Shown here piece by piece: positions 20,533 to 28,289 of a DNA stretch of 31,372 nucleotides. Both the position numbers and the translations under genes were made by a program. Source of the DNA: a virus; IMG/VR virus record IMGVR_UViG_3300027608_000098, positions 1-31,372 of that record; one strand, written 5' to 3'. How positions within the stretch are numbered: position 1 is the first letter of the stretch; every line of letters starts with the position of its first letter. The notes under the pieces are model-generated. The model did no database searches and was not told the origin of the DNA. It worked only from the letters and a program-made list of their open reading frames with translations.

Positions 20533-21501
20533 TTAGCCGATTCCAAAGGCTATGGTGCTAGTTGCGCCGGGATAAATAATATCCGTAAATGTTGAGCCGT
20601 TGTAAATAAAGCCGCGATTTAATCCGCCGACAACTGCATACCCCACGATATTTGAGCCGTCGATCCCAAAAGCTACAGTTCCGCCAGGGGCAGCACCCGG
20701 ATAAACAATGTCTGTAAATGTTGAGCCGTTATAAACAAAGGCACGCTGTAGTCCGGAGATAACTGCCGTGCCAACAATATTTGAGCCGTCGATTCCAAAG
20801 GCATAGGTCGCAGATGCGCCGGGATAAATTATCTCTGTAAATGTAGAGCCGTTGTATAGGAAGCCTTTTTCTGTAAAGCCAACAAGGGTATATCCGACAA
20901 TGTTAAAACCATCGATACCAAAGACTTGGGTGCTGGACGAACTTGGGTAGATTATGTCTATAAAGTTTGAGCCGTCATATAAGAAGCCTTTGGTTATTCC
21001 GCCGATATCTATATATCCCACAATGTTTGAGCCATCGATACCATAGGCTTGGGTGCTGGACGAACTTGGGTAGATTATGTCTGTAAAGGTTGAGCCGTCA
21101 TATAAGAAGCCTTTGGTTATTCCGCCGATATCTATATATCCCACAATGTTTGAGCCATCGATGCCATAGGCGTATGTCTGACTTGCTCCGGGATAAATAA
21201 TATCTGTAAAAATTGATCCGTCGTAAAGGAACCCCCTAGCTATTCCCCCCACAGTTGCGTATCCAACAATCCTGTACGCAGGGCTAATCGGTTGCGGCCG
21301 CGTAGCCCCACCACCTACGGGCTGTAAATAGCTCACCCTGGTTCCGTCATAATGGGGCTCCACGTACATTCCGCTCCCAGCGATTAGCTTATATTGTCGC
21401 AACAGATCGGCGGCATATTCCGTGCGGTTGATAATATCGTTAATAAGATCGACTGTAAGCTTGGTTCCTTCCGCTAGTTTGGATAAGGCTGGACGAATCA
21501 T
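20533..21501 (-). CDS. HAF-type repeat tail protein with six approx. 41-residue repeats
   Basis: 322 residues. Residues 1-75 are a helical/beta adaptor similar to the whole 75-residue protein encoded upstream (21498-21725). Residues 76-322 hold six repeats of about 40-43 residues of type IVGYIDIGGITKGFLYDGST followed by FTDIIYPSSSSTQAYGIDGS, closely matching the HAF repeat (AxGIN...IVGx...AFLYD) of extracellular proteins. Repeats 2 and 3 are nearly identical. Six repeats could close as a six-bladed beta-propeller. Probably a receptor-binding or carbohydrate-facing tail appendage. ATG at 21501 overlaps the previous stop (ATGA). Confidence 0.75.
   Translation of the reverse strand: MIRPALSKLAEGTKLTVDLINDIINRTEYAADLLRQYKLIAGSGMYVEPHYDGTRVSYLQPVGGGATRPQPISPAYRIVGYATVGGIARGFLYDGSIFTDIIYPGASQTYAYGIDGSNIVGYIDIGGITKGFLYDGSTFTDIIYPSSSSTQAYGIDGSNIVGYIDIGGITKGFLYDGSNFIDIIYPSSSSTQVFGIDGFNIVGYTLVGFTEKGFLYNGSTFTEIIYPGASATYAFGIDGSNIVGTAVISGLQRAFVYNGSTFTDIVYPGAAPGGTVAFGIDGSNIVGYAVVGGLNRGFIYNGSTFTDIIYPGATSTIAFGIG
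20925..21170. repeat. Two near-identical 123-bp tandem repeats inside the HAF-repeat gene
   Basis: Unit 1 starts at 20925 and unit 2 at 21048, exactly 123 bases (41 codons) apart. By eye they differ at only about 2 positions over more than 110 bases, while the flanking repeats diverge strongly. Such identity indicates recent duplication or gene conversion and allows repeat-number changes by slippage or recombination without breaking the frame. Confidence 0.85.
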
Positions 21502-21725
21502 TGGGTGACCGCGTTAATAACGGCGCCCTGTGACGTAAAGTTGATTTGAACATTGTTCCCTGGGATTGGCTTTTGTGACTTTGCGATCAATACCAGATCT
21601 TCGATGCGGTTTATTATTGTGTTCAGATAATCGGTTGTAATCGCCACGCCGTCTGGGGTGGGTCGTATTACGCGGAGAGGTTGGGAGCGTGAAGAAAGAA
21701 CTGCGTTTGGAGGATTTTCAGCCAT
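21498..21725 (-). CDS. Small tail adaptor protein, paralogue of the HAF-protein N-terminus
   Basis: 75 residues. Its middle (TTDYLNTIINRIEDLVLIAK) and end (PIPGNNVQINFTSQGAVINA) align with residues about 15-60 of the next protein (TVDLINDIINRTEYAADLLR; YKLIAGSGMYVE), showing the same helix-then-beta layout. The N-terminus (NPPNAVLSSRSQPLRVIRPT) is basic/extended. The two genes overlap by 4 bases. It may form a heteromeric attachment unit with the HAF-repeat protein, or be a remnant of a duplication. Confidence 0.65.
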   Translation of the reverse strand: MAENPPNAVLSSRSQPLRVIRPTPDGVAITTDYLNTIINRIEDLVLIAKSQKPIPGNNVQINFTSQGAVINAVTQ

Positions 21726-21729
21726 GCGA

Positions 21730-22548
21730 TTAGAACGTGTAGTTAAGATTCGAGAACGAATTAACCCTAGTCAGATTGACTGTTCCATCGGTTTGATAAA
21801 AGATATCTGATCCTCGGAAGTATTCTGTAAATTGCTCCTCAATCTGATTGAAAAGCCCACGCCGCTGAAGGCTAATTCCAGTCTGAACGTAGCCAGCATA
21901 AATCCACTCCACACTCGGCGCATAACTTAGTATTCGCGGGCCGATTACATCGCTTGAGTTTTGATTGTATTGCGCCTGATAAGCCAGCACGGCCGCATCC
22001 TGTGCCTCAAAAATTGTTTTTGCTCGGCGATATTCGCGTTGCCTTGGATTTGGCGGCATCGTAGTGCCGTTAATTTGCGTCGGCATTAGCCGCTTTGTTG
22101 GAAGTGTAAGGTTTGTTGTGCCAAGATTAAGGCTGATGTTCCCGCCTTTCAGTGTGTCGAACAGGCTGGCGTCCGTTAGATACTTTACAAGAATTGCAGT
22201 GTCCGCGCCAAATATCCCAACGCCAGGCTGCCCAACAGTTGTGACATAAGCGGGGGGCAGGCCGGTGGCAAAATCCAAGCCGACGTATGTGACTTTTAGA
22301 TTTGCGAGATCCCCGTCAAGCGGATCGACGGCTGTGGTTTCAACTAGCATTCTTGGATACTTTGCGGCAGCGGACGAAAATACGCTGTGTTTTGTGCCGA
22401 CCTCTGGATCCAGTGCCCCAATATCTGCAAGGCGGATCGTGTATTCTTCAATAAGGGTAACAAGGCCGTCGACCGTGTTGGAACGTGTAGCCTTTCGCAA
22501 CACTTTTCCGGCTGCGTTTAGAGTGGTTGATAGGATAACTGCGCTCAT
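21730..22548 (-). CDS. Tail/baseplate structural protein
   Basis: 272 residues. No family recognised with confidence. Features: a structured start (SAVILSTTLNAAGKVLRKAT), a strand-rich middle (DLANLKVTYVGLDFATGLPP; GGNISLNLGTTNLTLPTKRL), a helical section (QREYRRAKTIFEAQDAAVLA; QAQYNQN), and a Ser/Asn end. It lies directly after the tape measure and before the adaptor/HAF pair, the position of distal-tail or baseplate hub components. ATG at 22548. Its stop at 21730 leaves 4 bases to the next start. Confidence 0.6.
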   Translation of the reverse strand: MSAVILSTTLNAAGKVLRKATRSNTVDGLVTLIEEYTIRLADIGALDPEVGTKHSVFSSAAAKYPRMLVETTAVDPLDGDLANLKVTYVGLDFATGLPPAYVTTVGQPGVGIFGADTAILVKYLTDASLFDTLKGGNISLNLGTTNLTLPTKRLMPTQINGTTMPPNPRQREYRRAKTIFEAQDAAVLAYQAQYNQNSSDVIGPRILSYAPSVEWIYAGYVQTGISLQRRGLFNQIEEQFTEYFRGSDIFYQTDGTVNLTRVNSFSNLNYTF

Positions 22549-22549
22549 A

Positions 22550-23965
22550 TTAGTAGGCTGATTTCAATACTGGCACGCCAAGTTTATCGTCAATTTTCTG
22601 AACAATCTGGGCGACCAGTGACTGCATATCCGTGAAACTTTTAATAAGTTCAGTATTTTGCTGCCTCTGTAAATCGCCCTCCGTTTGCGTCAATGCTTGA
22701 ATCTGCTCGTTTGGCCGAAATCCCATTTGACCAGGTTGAGCGCCAACGCCAGAAAGCAGGCTTACGTCGGTCTGTCGTTGTTGCTGCATGCGCTGGGCAT
22801 CGATCTGGCGAACAATTCCGCCCATTCCCATGCGTTCGGCAGATGCCCTGACTTTATCCAGAATCGTTCCAGACGATTCCATCCCACGCATAATCAGCTC
22901 CTTGTTTTTAAGGGCCGTGTCTTTTTCAAGTTCTAGGATCCGCTTCTTTTCGTCCCTGGCATATTCGGCATCTCGCATCATGCGATCGAAAATCGTTTTA
23001 TCCCGGTCGGCTTCAAGTCTTGCAGCTTCCTGAATATCGTAGATTTCCTCGTCGTATAATTGTTTGTCCAATTTCTTTTTTTCATCAGCGGCTGAAGCAA
23101 CGGCGTCTGCGCTTTCCATTAAAGGAGCCGATGCTGATTTGGCTTCTTTTGCTTTAGGTTGCAACGATTCTTTATGCAGTTTTCTTATTTCTTTGCCTAT
23201 CTGATAGGCGCCTTTGATATCGCCAGTAAATGCTGTTTTTAAGGCATAGCCAACCATGCCAATCTCTTCACCAAATTGCTTGAATGACTCGATGACTGGA
23301 TTGATAAAAGCTGCCAACTCTCCAAAGATTATTACAAAGGTATTTTGAAATGTTTTCAGAGAATCCGATGCTTCTGAAAGCTGTGAGATTGTATCGTCCG
23401 ACCACACGCCGATAGCGTTGCCCTGATCAATAATTGCCGTCGATCCTTGGTTTAATACTTTAATTAGATCGGTTTGCGCCTTGCCAAGAAGTTCATTTAC
23501 GATAATGAACTGGCGGCCCTCATTTGCGCCACTTGCAAAGCTGTCGGATATTTTCAACAAAACATCCTCCGGCTTCATTGTTTTCAAATCTTCAATGCTG
23601 ACGCCAACTTCCTCAAAAGTCTTACCGAGCCCAGTATCCCCCGCCAAAGCCTTCTGCTGGGCCAATGATAGTTTGTTCAGCCCAGCAGATACTTGATCGA
23701 TGCCGCTGCCATAAACAGATGCGGCATTCCCAAGCAGCTGCAATTTGCTGGCAGATACGCCGAATTTTTCTGCAATATCCTGCAACTGATCGCCCTTCTC
23801 AATAGCGCTGGAAAAGCCTGCAATAATCTTGTCGAACGCAAAAGCACCGGCCACTAGCCCGCCTGCCTGTTTTGCAAATTTTCTTACCGACGCCTGAGCC
23901 GACATAAGGCCGCGATCAAAGCCCGATGCGTCTAGCGCTAGCTTGGCTGTGGCAACGGCGTCCAT
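22550..23965 (-). CDS. Tail tape measure protein (short)
   Basis: 471 residues with the tape-measure layout: an N-terminal ATAKLALDASGFDRGLMSAQ segment, as in many tape measures, then long helical stretches, Gly/Ala-rich hydrophobic patches (GLVAGAFAFDKI; MVGYALKTAFTGDI) and coiled coils (EEIYDIQEAARLEADRDKTI). At roughly 1.5 angstrom per residue it would set a tail near 70 nm, which is short for a siphovirus; part of the length may be processed away. It is directly downstream of a gene that starts after the tail assembly chaperones. ATG at 23965 overlaps the preceding stop (TAATG). Confidence 0.8.
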   Translation of the reverse strand: MDAVATAKLALDASGFDRGLMSAQASVRKFAKQAGGLVAGAFAFDKIIAGFSSAIEKGDQLQDIAEKFGVSASKLQLLGNAASVYGSGIDQVSAGLNKLSLAQQKALAGDTGLGKTFEEVGVSIEDLKTMKPEDVLLKISDSFASGANEGRQFIIVNELLGKAQTDLIKVLNQGSTAIIDQGNAIGVWSDDTISQLSEASDSLKTFQNTFVIIFGELAAFINPVIESFKQFGEEIGMVGYALKTAFTGDIKGAYQIGKEIRKLHKESLQPKAKEAKSASAPLMESADAVASAADEKKKLDKQLYDEEIYDIQEAARLEADRDKTIFDRMMRDAEYARDEKKRILELEKDTALKNKELIMRGMESSGTILDKVRASAERMGMGGIVRQIDAQRMQQQRQTDVSLLSGVGAQPGQMGFRPNEQIQALTQTEGDLQRQQNTELIKSFTDMQSLVAQIVQKIDDKLGVPVLKSAY

Positions 23966-24765
23966 TACGCGAACCCTGCTTTTTTAGAATTATGTTTCAC
24001 GATTTCAATCACGCTTTTGGCTAATGTCCCTCGCTGGATGTCAAGAGTCTTGCGCAAAGCTGAACGGCCTAAAGCTCGCCCTATCCAGGGGATGCTATTT
24101 GTTAGCTGAACATATTTATTTGTAAGGATTACTGATCCGCTTCCATATTTTGATATAAGTTTTGTAATCCAGTCTTGAATTTTACCCACACCTTTCACGC
24201 CATCAAATCCGCCAAGTTGTGCTGCGCATTCGGCCCAGCCGGCTTTTGCAATTCCTACTTTTCGTTTTGTTTCATTAATATATTTTTGCTGTTGCACTTT
24301 CAAAATAAAACCGCGATTTGCTGCTGTATGGCGCCCTACGTTGCGATCTGCCTCACCCGCCCTTCGCGTTCTTCCGTCACCCTTGTTTCTCATGCTTTGA
24401 TGAAATCGTTTTATGGTTGATGAATTTAGCTCAACATCTTCTTCTTCTAGCCAAACCTTTCCTTCCTTATTAGTAAAACGACGCTTAAAAGATGCCGGAT
24501 CAAATTGTTTCATGCGAATTGCCTCGTTCATCCAGTGCCTGCTTAAAGGCTTTGTAATTAAAGCAATATCGGCAAGAACTGCATTTTCTCCCTTCTTTCT
24601 TGCCTTTGCATTTAGTCCATACGGTTGAGTTGCGTTGGCCAATCTAACAGCCAAAGCTCTGCCGGATTTTCGCAATTCCCTTGCCTGCTCTTCTGCTGTC
24701 AGTTTTTTCCATCCATTAAGAGCTTTAAGCAATTTTCTATTATCTAATACAAGTTTTGCACTCAT
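23965..24765 (-). CDS. Basic tail protein between chaperones and tape measure
   Basis: 266 residues, very basic (KKLTAEEQARELRKSGRALA; RFHQSMRNKGDGRTRRAGEA; KTLDIQRGTLAKSVIEIVKH) and helical. No family recognised. Its place, after the tail-assembly chaperone pair and before the tape measure, suggests a tail-initiator or tape-binding component. ATG at 24765 overlaps the frameshift-extension stop by 4 bases (ATGA), and its own stop overlaps the tape-measure start (TAATG). The Lys/Arg richness could fit DNA or RNA contact; this is speculative. Confidence 0.6.
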   Translation of the reverse strand: MSAKLVLDNRKLLKALNGWKKLTAEEQARELRKSGRALAVRLANATQPYGLNAKARKKGENAVLADIALITKPLSRHWMNEAIRMKQFDPASFKRRFTNKEGKVWLEEEDVELNSSTIKRFHQSMRNKGDGRTRRAGEADRNVGRHTAANRGFILKVQQQKYINETKRKVGIAKAGWAECAAQLGGFDGVKGVGKIQDWITKLISKYGSGSVILTNKYVQLTNSIPWIGRALGRSALRKTLDIQRGTLAKSVIEIVKHNSKKAGFA

Positions 24766-25348
24766 AGTCCTAACGCTTTCTCCATGTCACGAAGATCCGT
24801 GCCCACGATTGAATATGGCCTGCGTAATTTTGCCCCGTTCATATACATAAAGACGTGCTCCGCTTGATGCAGAATTTCCAGAGGGATTTCCCATAAGATT
24901 GTCATCAATGGCCAACCAGTTTCTTTAGCCAGGACGAACACGCTGCAAGCGGTTCCGCCTGGCGTTACCCGTTTCCCGGTGGCTGTGGTACGCCGGATGG
25001 AATGACGTTCACCTTGGCCTTATTCGATTCGTTTAAAATGCTGGCGACTAGCAGGCTTGCCGTATCTCGATCCTCCTCGCCAAGATTCTCCGACCATTCC
25101 ATTAGTTTTTCTCTGAATGCGTCTTGGTTCCAAGCCAGTTTGATGGCGGCTTTTCTATCTTTCGCCAACAAGATGTGCAGGTAAATGAAGGCATAAACAA
25201 AGAAAATCGGGCTATCGTTTTCGTTGCGGATCTGGATCATCAAAAGCCTACTGCCCTCAGTGTATGGCGCCAGCGGCTGATCTTTGAAAAGTTTGTTTGG
25301 CGATATGAATGCCTGATCCAGTTCCTGTAATAAATTATCTTCACTCAT
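24762..25348 (-). CDS. Tail assembly chaperone G-GT fusion made by programmed -1 frameshift
   Basis: A second product of the gene at 24965-25348. At GGGAAAC (24977-24971), in the correct register G GGA AAC, a -1 slip takes the ribosome past the zero-frame stop 24967-24965 into an extension of 69 codons (RVTPGGTACSVFVLAKETGW, ending LRDMEKALGL) that stops at 24764-24762. The fused product would be 195 residues. The extension contains no early stop and joins the next gene by ATGA, as expected for real coding sequence. Comparable to lambda G/GT, where the short form and the fusion load the tape measure and tail tube. Confidence 0.8.
24965..25348 (-). CDS. Tail assembly chaperone, short form (gpG-like)
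   Basis: 127 residues, charged and helical (SEDNLLQELDQAFISPNKLF; GEEDRDTASLLVASILNESN), ending PPGNG. It lies one gene upstream of the tape measure, where siphovirus tail-assembly chaperones are found. Its last codons contain the slippery sequence GGGAAAC, four codons before the stop counted from G GGA AAC. The ATG at 25348 overlaps the upstream stop by 4 bases. See the fusion entry for the second product. Confidence 0.8.
   Translation of the reverse strand: MSEDNLLQELDQAFISPNKLFKDQPLAPYTEGSRLLMIQIRNENDSPIFFVYAFIYLHILLAKDRKAAIKLAWNQDAFREKLMEWSENLGEEDRDTASLLVASILNESNKAKVNVIPSGVPQPPGNG
24971..24977 (-). promoter_or_regulatory. -1 ribosomal slippery heptamer GGGAAAC
   Basis: On the minus strand the codons read CCG GGA AAC GGG TAA, so the heptamer G GGA AAC is exactly X XXY YYZ in frame, 2 codons ahead of the stop. 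After the -1 slip, P- and A-site codons become GGG and AAA. The extension frame is open for 69 codons. Lambda uses the closely similar GGGAAAG at its G/T junction. Confidence 0.85.
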
Positions 25349-25719
25349 AGTTTTTTTAATATCGCTCGTTTCAACTCTGGGCTGGCACGCTCGCTGACTA
25401 GGAGCGTCTGCCCGCCACGCTGAATTGATATAATCGGCTCGGCTCGCTTCATTAAGCCTAGGAGAGTTTCCCTGTTTTCAAGTGCTGCCCGCACATAGCG
25501 AATTGCAGATTCTTCGTCGGATTTCATGTCTGCCCAAGTGCGTTCCATTTCGGCCTTTGCTTCTTCGCCGCCCGATACGGAAAACCAAAAGGTAAACTGA
25601 CGATGGCCATCCTCTTTTACGATGCAAGTAACGGGATCAGATTGCCTTAACTTAGCGCCAAAGGCCGAGGCGGCCGCAGCCACTTTGATATTTGTTGTAC
25701 CCCAAAAGCTATCTATCAT
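25345..25719 (-). CDS. Tail-region protein, unknown
   Basis: 124 residues, mixed alpha/beta. An N-terminal part (SFWGTTNIKVAAAASAFGAK; TCIVKEDGHRQFTFWFSVSG) with beta character is followed by helices (AEMERTWADMKSDEESAIRY) and a basic end. Between the tail tube and the chaperones. ATG at 25719, preceded by GAAATCCTAAAAA. No family recognised; a tail protein that works with the chaperones is likely from position. Confidence 0.6.
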   Translation of the reverse strand: MIDSFWGTTNIKVAAAASAFGAKLRQSDPVTCIVKEDGHRQFTFWFSVSGGEEAKAEMERTWADMKSDEESAIRYVRAALENRETLLGLMKRAEPIISIQRGGQTLLVSERASPELKRAILKKL

Positions 25720-25735
25720 TTTTTAGGATTTCATT

Positions 25736-25753
25736 AGCCCGCCCTTTCGGGCT
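25736..25753 (-). terminator. AGCCCG-AAAGGG-CGGGCT hairpin immediately after the tail-tube stop
   Basis: A perfect 6-bp stem (AGCCCG/CGGGCT) begins on the base after the TAA of the tail tube gene. No U-run follows, so it is not a strong intrinsic terminator. It may partly terminate or protect the 3' end of the abundant tail-tube mRNA while the chaperone genes are read at lower level. Confidence 0.5.
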
Positions 25754-26101
25754 TTAGCTCATGTTGGGGAAGCGAGTCGCGGAAACGTCCACCGTGACGA
25801 ACCCGTCAGAGGCGCGGTTTACAGTCACGCTATCCACAATAATTTTTCCGCCAGTGCTGGCAGCGTTTGCCAAGGTTGTGATGACTGCTCCGGCCGTAGT
25901 GGCGTAGGAGCCTGTGATGGTGGTAGAAAAGGCAAAGGTATCGGTAGGGTTGTACATGGCAGCACCGACTACTTCGCCGCTTTGGTTTCTAACTTCCGCA
26001 CGTTCGACATTCCGGGTTTCTGTGAAAGATTGTACGAGGCCACCCGTTTCAGCAGTGATGCCAAACTGAAGGCCAGAAGTTCCGATTGTTGTGGCTGCCA
26101 T
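25754..26101 (-). CDS. Major tail tube protein candidate
   Basis: 115 residues, all-beta, beginning MAATTIGTSGLQFGITAETG and continuing with LVQSFTETRNVERAEVRNQS and GEVVGAAMYNPTDTFAFSTT. The pattern (TIG.. G...G, RxxERAEVRNQxGEVVG, strand pairs, D-x-F-x-F) resembles short tail-tube or tube-related proteins. A strong hairpin follows directly, as expected for an abundant protein. Next upstream is the tail terminator. The size is small for a full tube protein (often 150-250), so a tube-like or neck protein is an alternative. Confidence 0.6.
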   Translation of the reverse strand: MAATTIGTSGLQFGITAETGGLVQSFTETRNVERAEVRNQSGEVVGAAMYNPTDTFAFSTTITGSYATTAGAVITTLANAASTGGKIIVDSVTVNRASDGFVTVDVSATRFPNMS

Positions 26102-26119
26102 ATTGCCTTAAATTTTGTG

Positions 26120-26566
26120 TCAACTCGCGATCGAATTGGGATATGCGATAACTGCCAGCCTGTAGGTGCGACGCATTGTACGCTCCTCATCGTCAGCCTC
26201 TGCTTCGCTTGACTCCACCTTTGCATTGAAACAGCGAGCAGATCCGATGGCCGTAGTGGCATTTAGACGATTTGCCAGCGGGCTGGAATCATAGAACGCC
26301 TGCAAGATCTTGGAACATTTTTGAGTGTGAGCGTCCACGGTTGTGTCGTCATAAGAATCATCGACAACGATTTCAACTGGAACGCTGAACACGCCAGACC
26401 CCTGAACGGGCTCTTCGGTTCCTAACGTCGCTTTAATGACGATCGAGGGCAGCATGTTCTCCGTCTTATCGTGGGACAAGTGATAGGTCACCCCGGTAAC
26501 GGTTGCAGATAGAAGCTCTTGAAACGCAGCTTCAATTAGACGATCGAGCATGGTGACGGCGGGCAT
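26120..26566 (-). CDS. Tail terminator/completion-like protein
   Basis: 148 residues. N-terminal helix (PAVTMLDRLIEAAFQELLSA), then a strand-rich mid part (TYHLSHDKTENMLPSIVIKA; GVFSVPVEIVVDDSYDDTTV), then a C-terminal strand pair (ERTMRRTYRLAVIAYPNS). This alpha-plus-beta layout fits minor tail proteins that terminate the tube (gpU-type). It has AGGAG 10 bases before ATG 26566. It is the first clearly tail-related gene after the metabolic cassette and precedes the tube gene. Function is assigned by order and fold impression. Confidence 0.6.
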   Translation of the reverse strand: MPAVTMLDRLIEAAFQELLSATVTGVTYHLSHDKTENMLPSIVIKATLGTEEPVQGSGVFSVPVEIVVDDSYDDTTVDAHTQKCSKILQAFYDSSPLANRLNATTAIGSARCFNAKVESSEAEADDEERTMRRTYRLAVIAYPNSIAS

Positions 26567-26583
26567 ATTCTAAACTCCTCTTG

Positions 26584-27198
26584 TCACCAGATCGGGCGAA
26601 TGGACGGATCAAATGTGACCATGGTTTTACATCCAGCGCCACCATGCGGAAAGGTTGGGGTGTAGTGGTATCGCTTGACGCAATCAGGCCAAGTCATCGT
26701 GGCCTTTCCCCTGGCTGCCTTTGGCGTATCCACGGATCGATCGTTATCCTCGACAATAAAGGTGCAGGGTAGATCTGCCCCAGCCACATAGTTCACGGCC
26801 TCATAAAAATGGCCCTCGTCCTCAGCTCCATCGCCCAAGAAGCACCACACCTTTGCCGAGCTTCCCTGCTCTTTTAATGTGTGCGCCACTCCGGCCGCTA
26901 TCCCGCAAGTGCCAGCCAACACGCTTGACGTATAGAAATTGAGCTTACGGTCAAAGACAAACATGGAGCGACCATCTCTAATCATCTGCTCAAGCACGTC
27001 AGGATCTCCGCCAGAGAGCAGATAGTGATAGTGGGATCTGTGGCTTGAGAAGATCCAATCGCCTGGCTTGATGTCTTTGAATATCTCGATGAGCTGATCC
27101 TCGTTTCCACCGCATAGGTGAATCAGATATGGCAGCTTGCCCTGCTCAAATAGCGCCTTAATGCGCAGTTCAAAATCAATCAGATCCTGCTTGTTCAT
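26584..27198 (-). CDS. Shortened thiamine-diphosphate-dependent E1-alpha-like subunit
   Basis: 204 residues. Resembles 2-oxoacid dehydrogenase E1 alpha: WIFSSHRSHYHYLLSGGDPD (about 48-67), then TSSVLAGTCGIAAGVAHTLK, then the TPP-binding motif GDGAEDEGHFYEAVNYVAG (G122-D123-G124) with EDND (N152) 28 residues later. Full E1 alpha chains are about 320-370 aa; this ends soon after the TPP site and lacks the C-terminal phosphorylation-loop/helix region. The partner shortened E1-beta lies two genes upstream with the radical SAM gene between. Together they could decarboxylate or transfer a two-carbon unit in sugar or oxoacid chemistry; substrate unknown. Confidence 0.85.
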   Translation of the reverse strand: MNKQDLIDFELRIKALFEQGKLPYLIHLCGGNEDQLIEIFKDIKPGDWIFSSHRSHYHYLLSGGDPDVLEQMIRDGRSMFVFDRKLNFYTSSVLAGTCGIAAGVAHTLKEQGSSAKVWCFLGDGAEDEGHFYEAVNYVAGADLPCTFIVEDNDRSVDTPKAARGKATMTWPDCVKRYHYTPTFPHGGAGCKTMVTFDPSIRPIW

Positions 27199-28289
27199 AC
27201 AAAGGCATCGTGACTATCGGTGGCCAGCTTTTCAAATAGTGCCACCTTGCCGTGATTTGCGCATTCATGCAGGCAACTGACGCCAGGGTTAAAGTTTTTA
27301 TGCCATGCTCTCGCCTCTTCTCCGAACCATGCTTGGCTAAATGATTGATCCTTCATGGAGGCGATGCGGCCGTGATTGCTGTATGCGGTATTGTGGCATG
27401 CGTAGATATTAAGATCCGCGCCTACCACGCAAACGGCCTGAGCGTAAAGACAGCGATGGAATGGCCGAACGGGCGACTTACTTGGGCTATCCAGATCATA
27501 GGTCGTGTTGATGGTAAAATCTGAATCACAAAAGGATTGGCATTCGGCCAGTTGCTCCCGCACCCTGGTTGCAATCGTGTTGTGATATTCTTTAAAGTTC
27601 TGCACGTAAACGGGCGAGAAGCGGACATTACTTACGCCTGAATCCTTGAGCTGTTTAGCGAACGGAACTAGTCCCTCGTAATTGTAGCGGGTAATAATAA
27701 AGTTAATCCCAAGGTCGCAGCTCTCTGTTTTCGTGTTGGAAAAGTTTTTTATATTCTGCATCACGGAATCAAACGATCTGTCAGGCACATTACGGCTAGA
27801 TGCCATCTGCTCTGCGCTTGTGTAGTCCATGGAAATCCTCACCCACTTTGCCTTGCCCAATACTTCTGCCCTTTCCCCCGCAAGTAGTTGGCCGTTGGTA
27901 ATAATGGATAGATCCAACCCAGACGAAACTGTCTTAGTCATAATCTCGACAATGTCTTTATGCAGCAAAGGCTCTCCGCCACCGCTGAAGGTGACGGCCT
28001 TTGTTCCTATGTTTGAAAGATCCTCTATTAGTTCTAGTGCCTTATCTCGTGGCATCACGTCCCTCTCGTTCATGCTGGTGTGCATGCCAGCCTGCAGGTG
28101 CAAGTCAGGCCGATCCTTTGGCCGAGTTGTGCCGTCAGAATAGACGCAGAAACGGCAGGCGTGGTTACAGATATTCGTCGGCTTAATCCGCACGTATATG
28201 GGTGCGGTGATAATATCGTCGCGAAAGCTGGCGATCTTATCCGGGAACGAAAAGATTTTAAGATCACTGTACTTGTTCTGTTTCACCAT
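27195..28289 (-). CDS. Radical SAM protein with SPASM-like C-terminus
   Basis: 364 residues. Radical SAM motif CNHACRFC (C41, C45, C48) binds the [4Fe-4S] cluster that splits S-adenosylmethionine. GGGEPLL (about 105) is the usual SAM-binding motif, followed by the TIM-barrel pattern (KWVRISMDYT; INFIITRYNYEGLVPFAKQL). C-terminal cysteines (RCLYAQAVC; NIYACHN; SCLHECANHGK) can bind one or more auxiliary Fe-S clusters (SPASM or twitch type). It sits between the two TPP subunits, overlapping E1-alpha by 4 bases and E1-beta by 7. It may epimerise, dehydrogenate or modify a sugar, peptide or nucleotide; the substrate is not evident. Confidence 0.93.
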   Translation of the reverse strand: MVKQNKYSDLKIFSFPDKIASFRDDIITAPIYVRIKPTNICNHACRFCVYSDGTTRPKDRPDLHLQAGMHTSMNERDVMPRDKALELIEDLSNIGTKAVTFSGGGEPLLHKDIVEIMTKTVSSGLDLSIITNGQLLAGERAEVLGKAKWVRISMDYTSAEQMASSRNVPDRSFDSVMQNIKNFSNTKTESCDLGINFIITRYNYEGLVPFAKQLKDSGVSNVRFSPVYVQNFKEYHNTIATRVREQLAECQSFCDSDFTINTTYDLDSPSKSPVRPFHRCLYAQAVCVVGADLNIYACHNTAYSNHGRIASMKDQSFSQAWFGEEARAWHKNFNPGVSCLHECANHGKVALFEKLATDSHDAFV

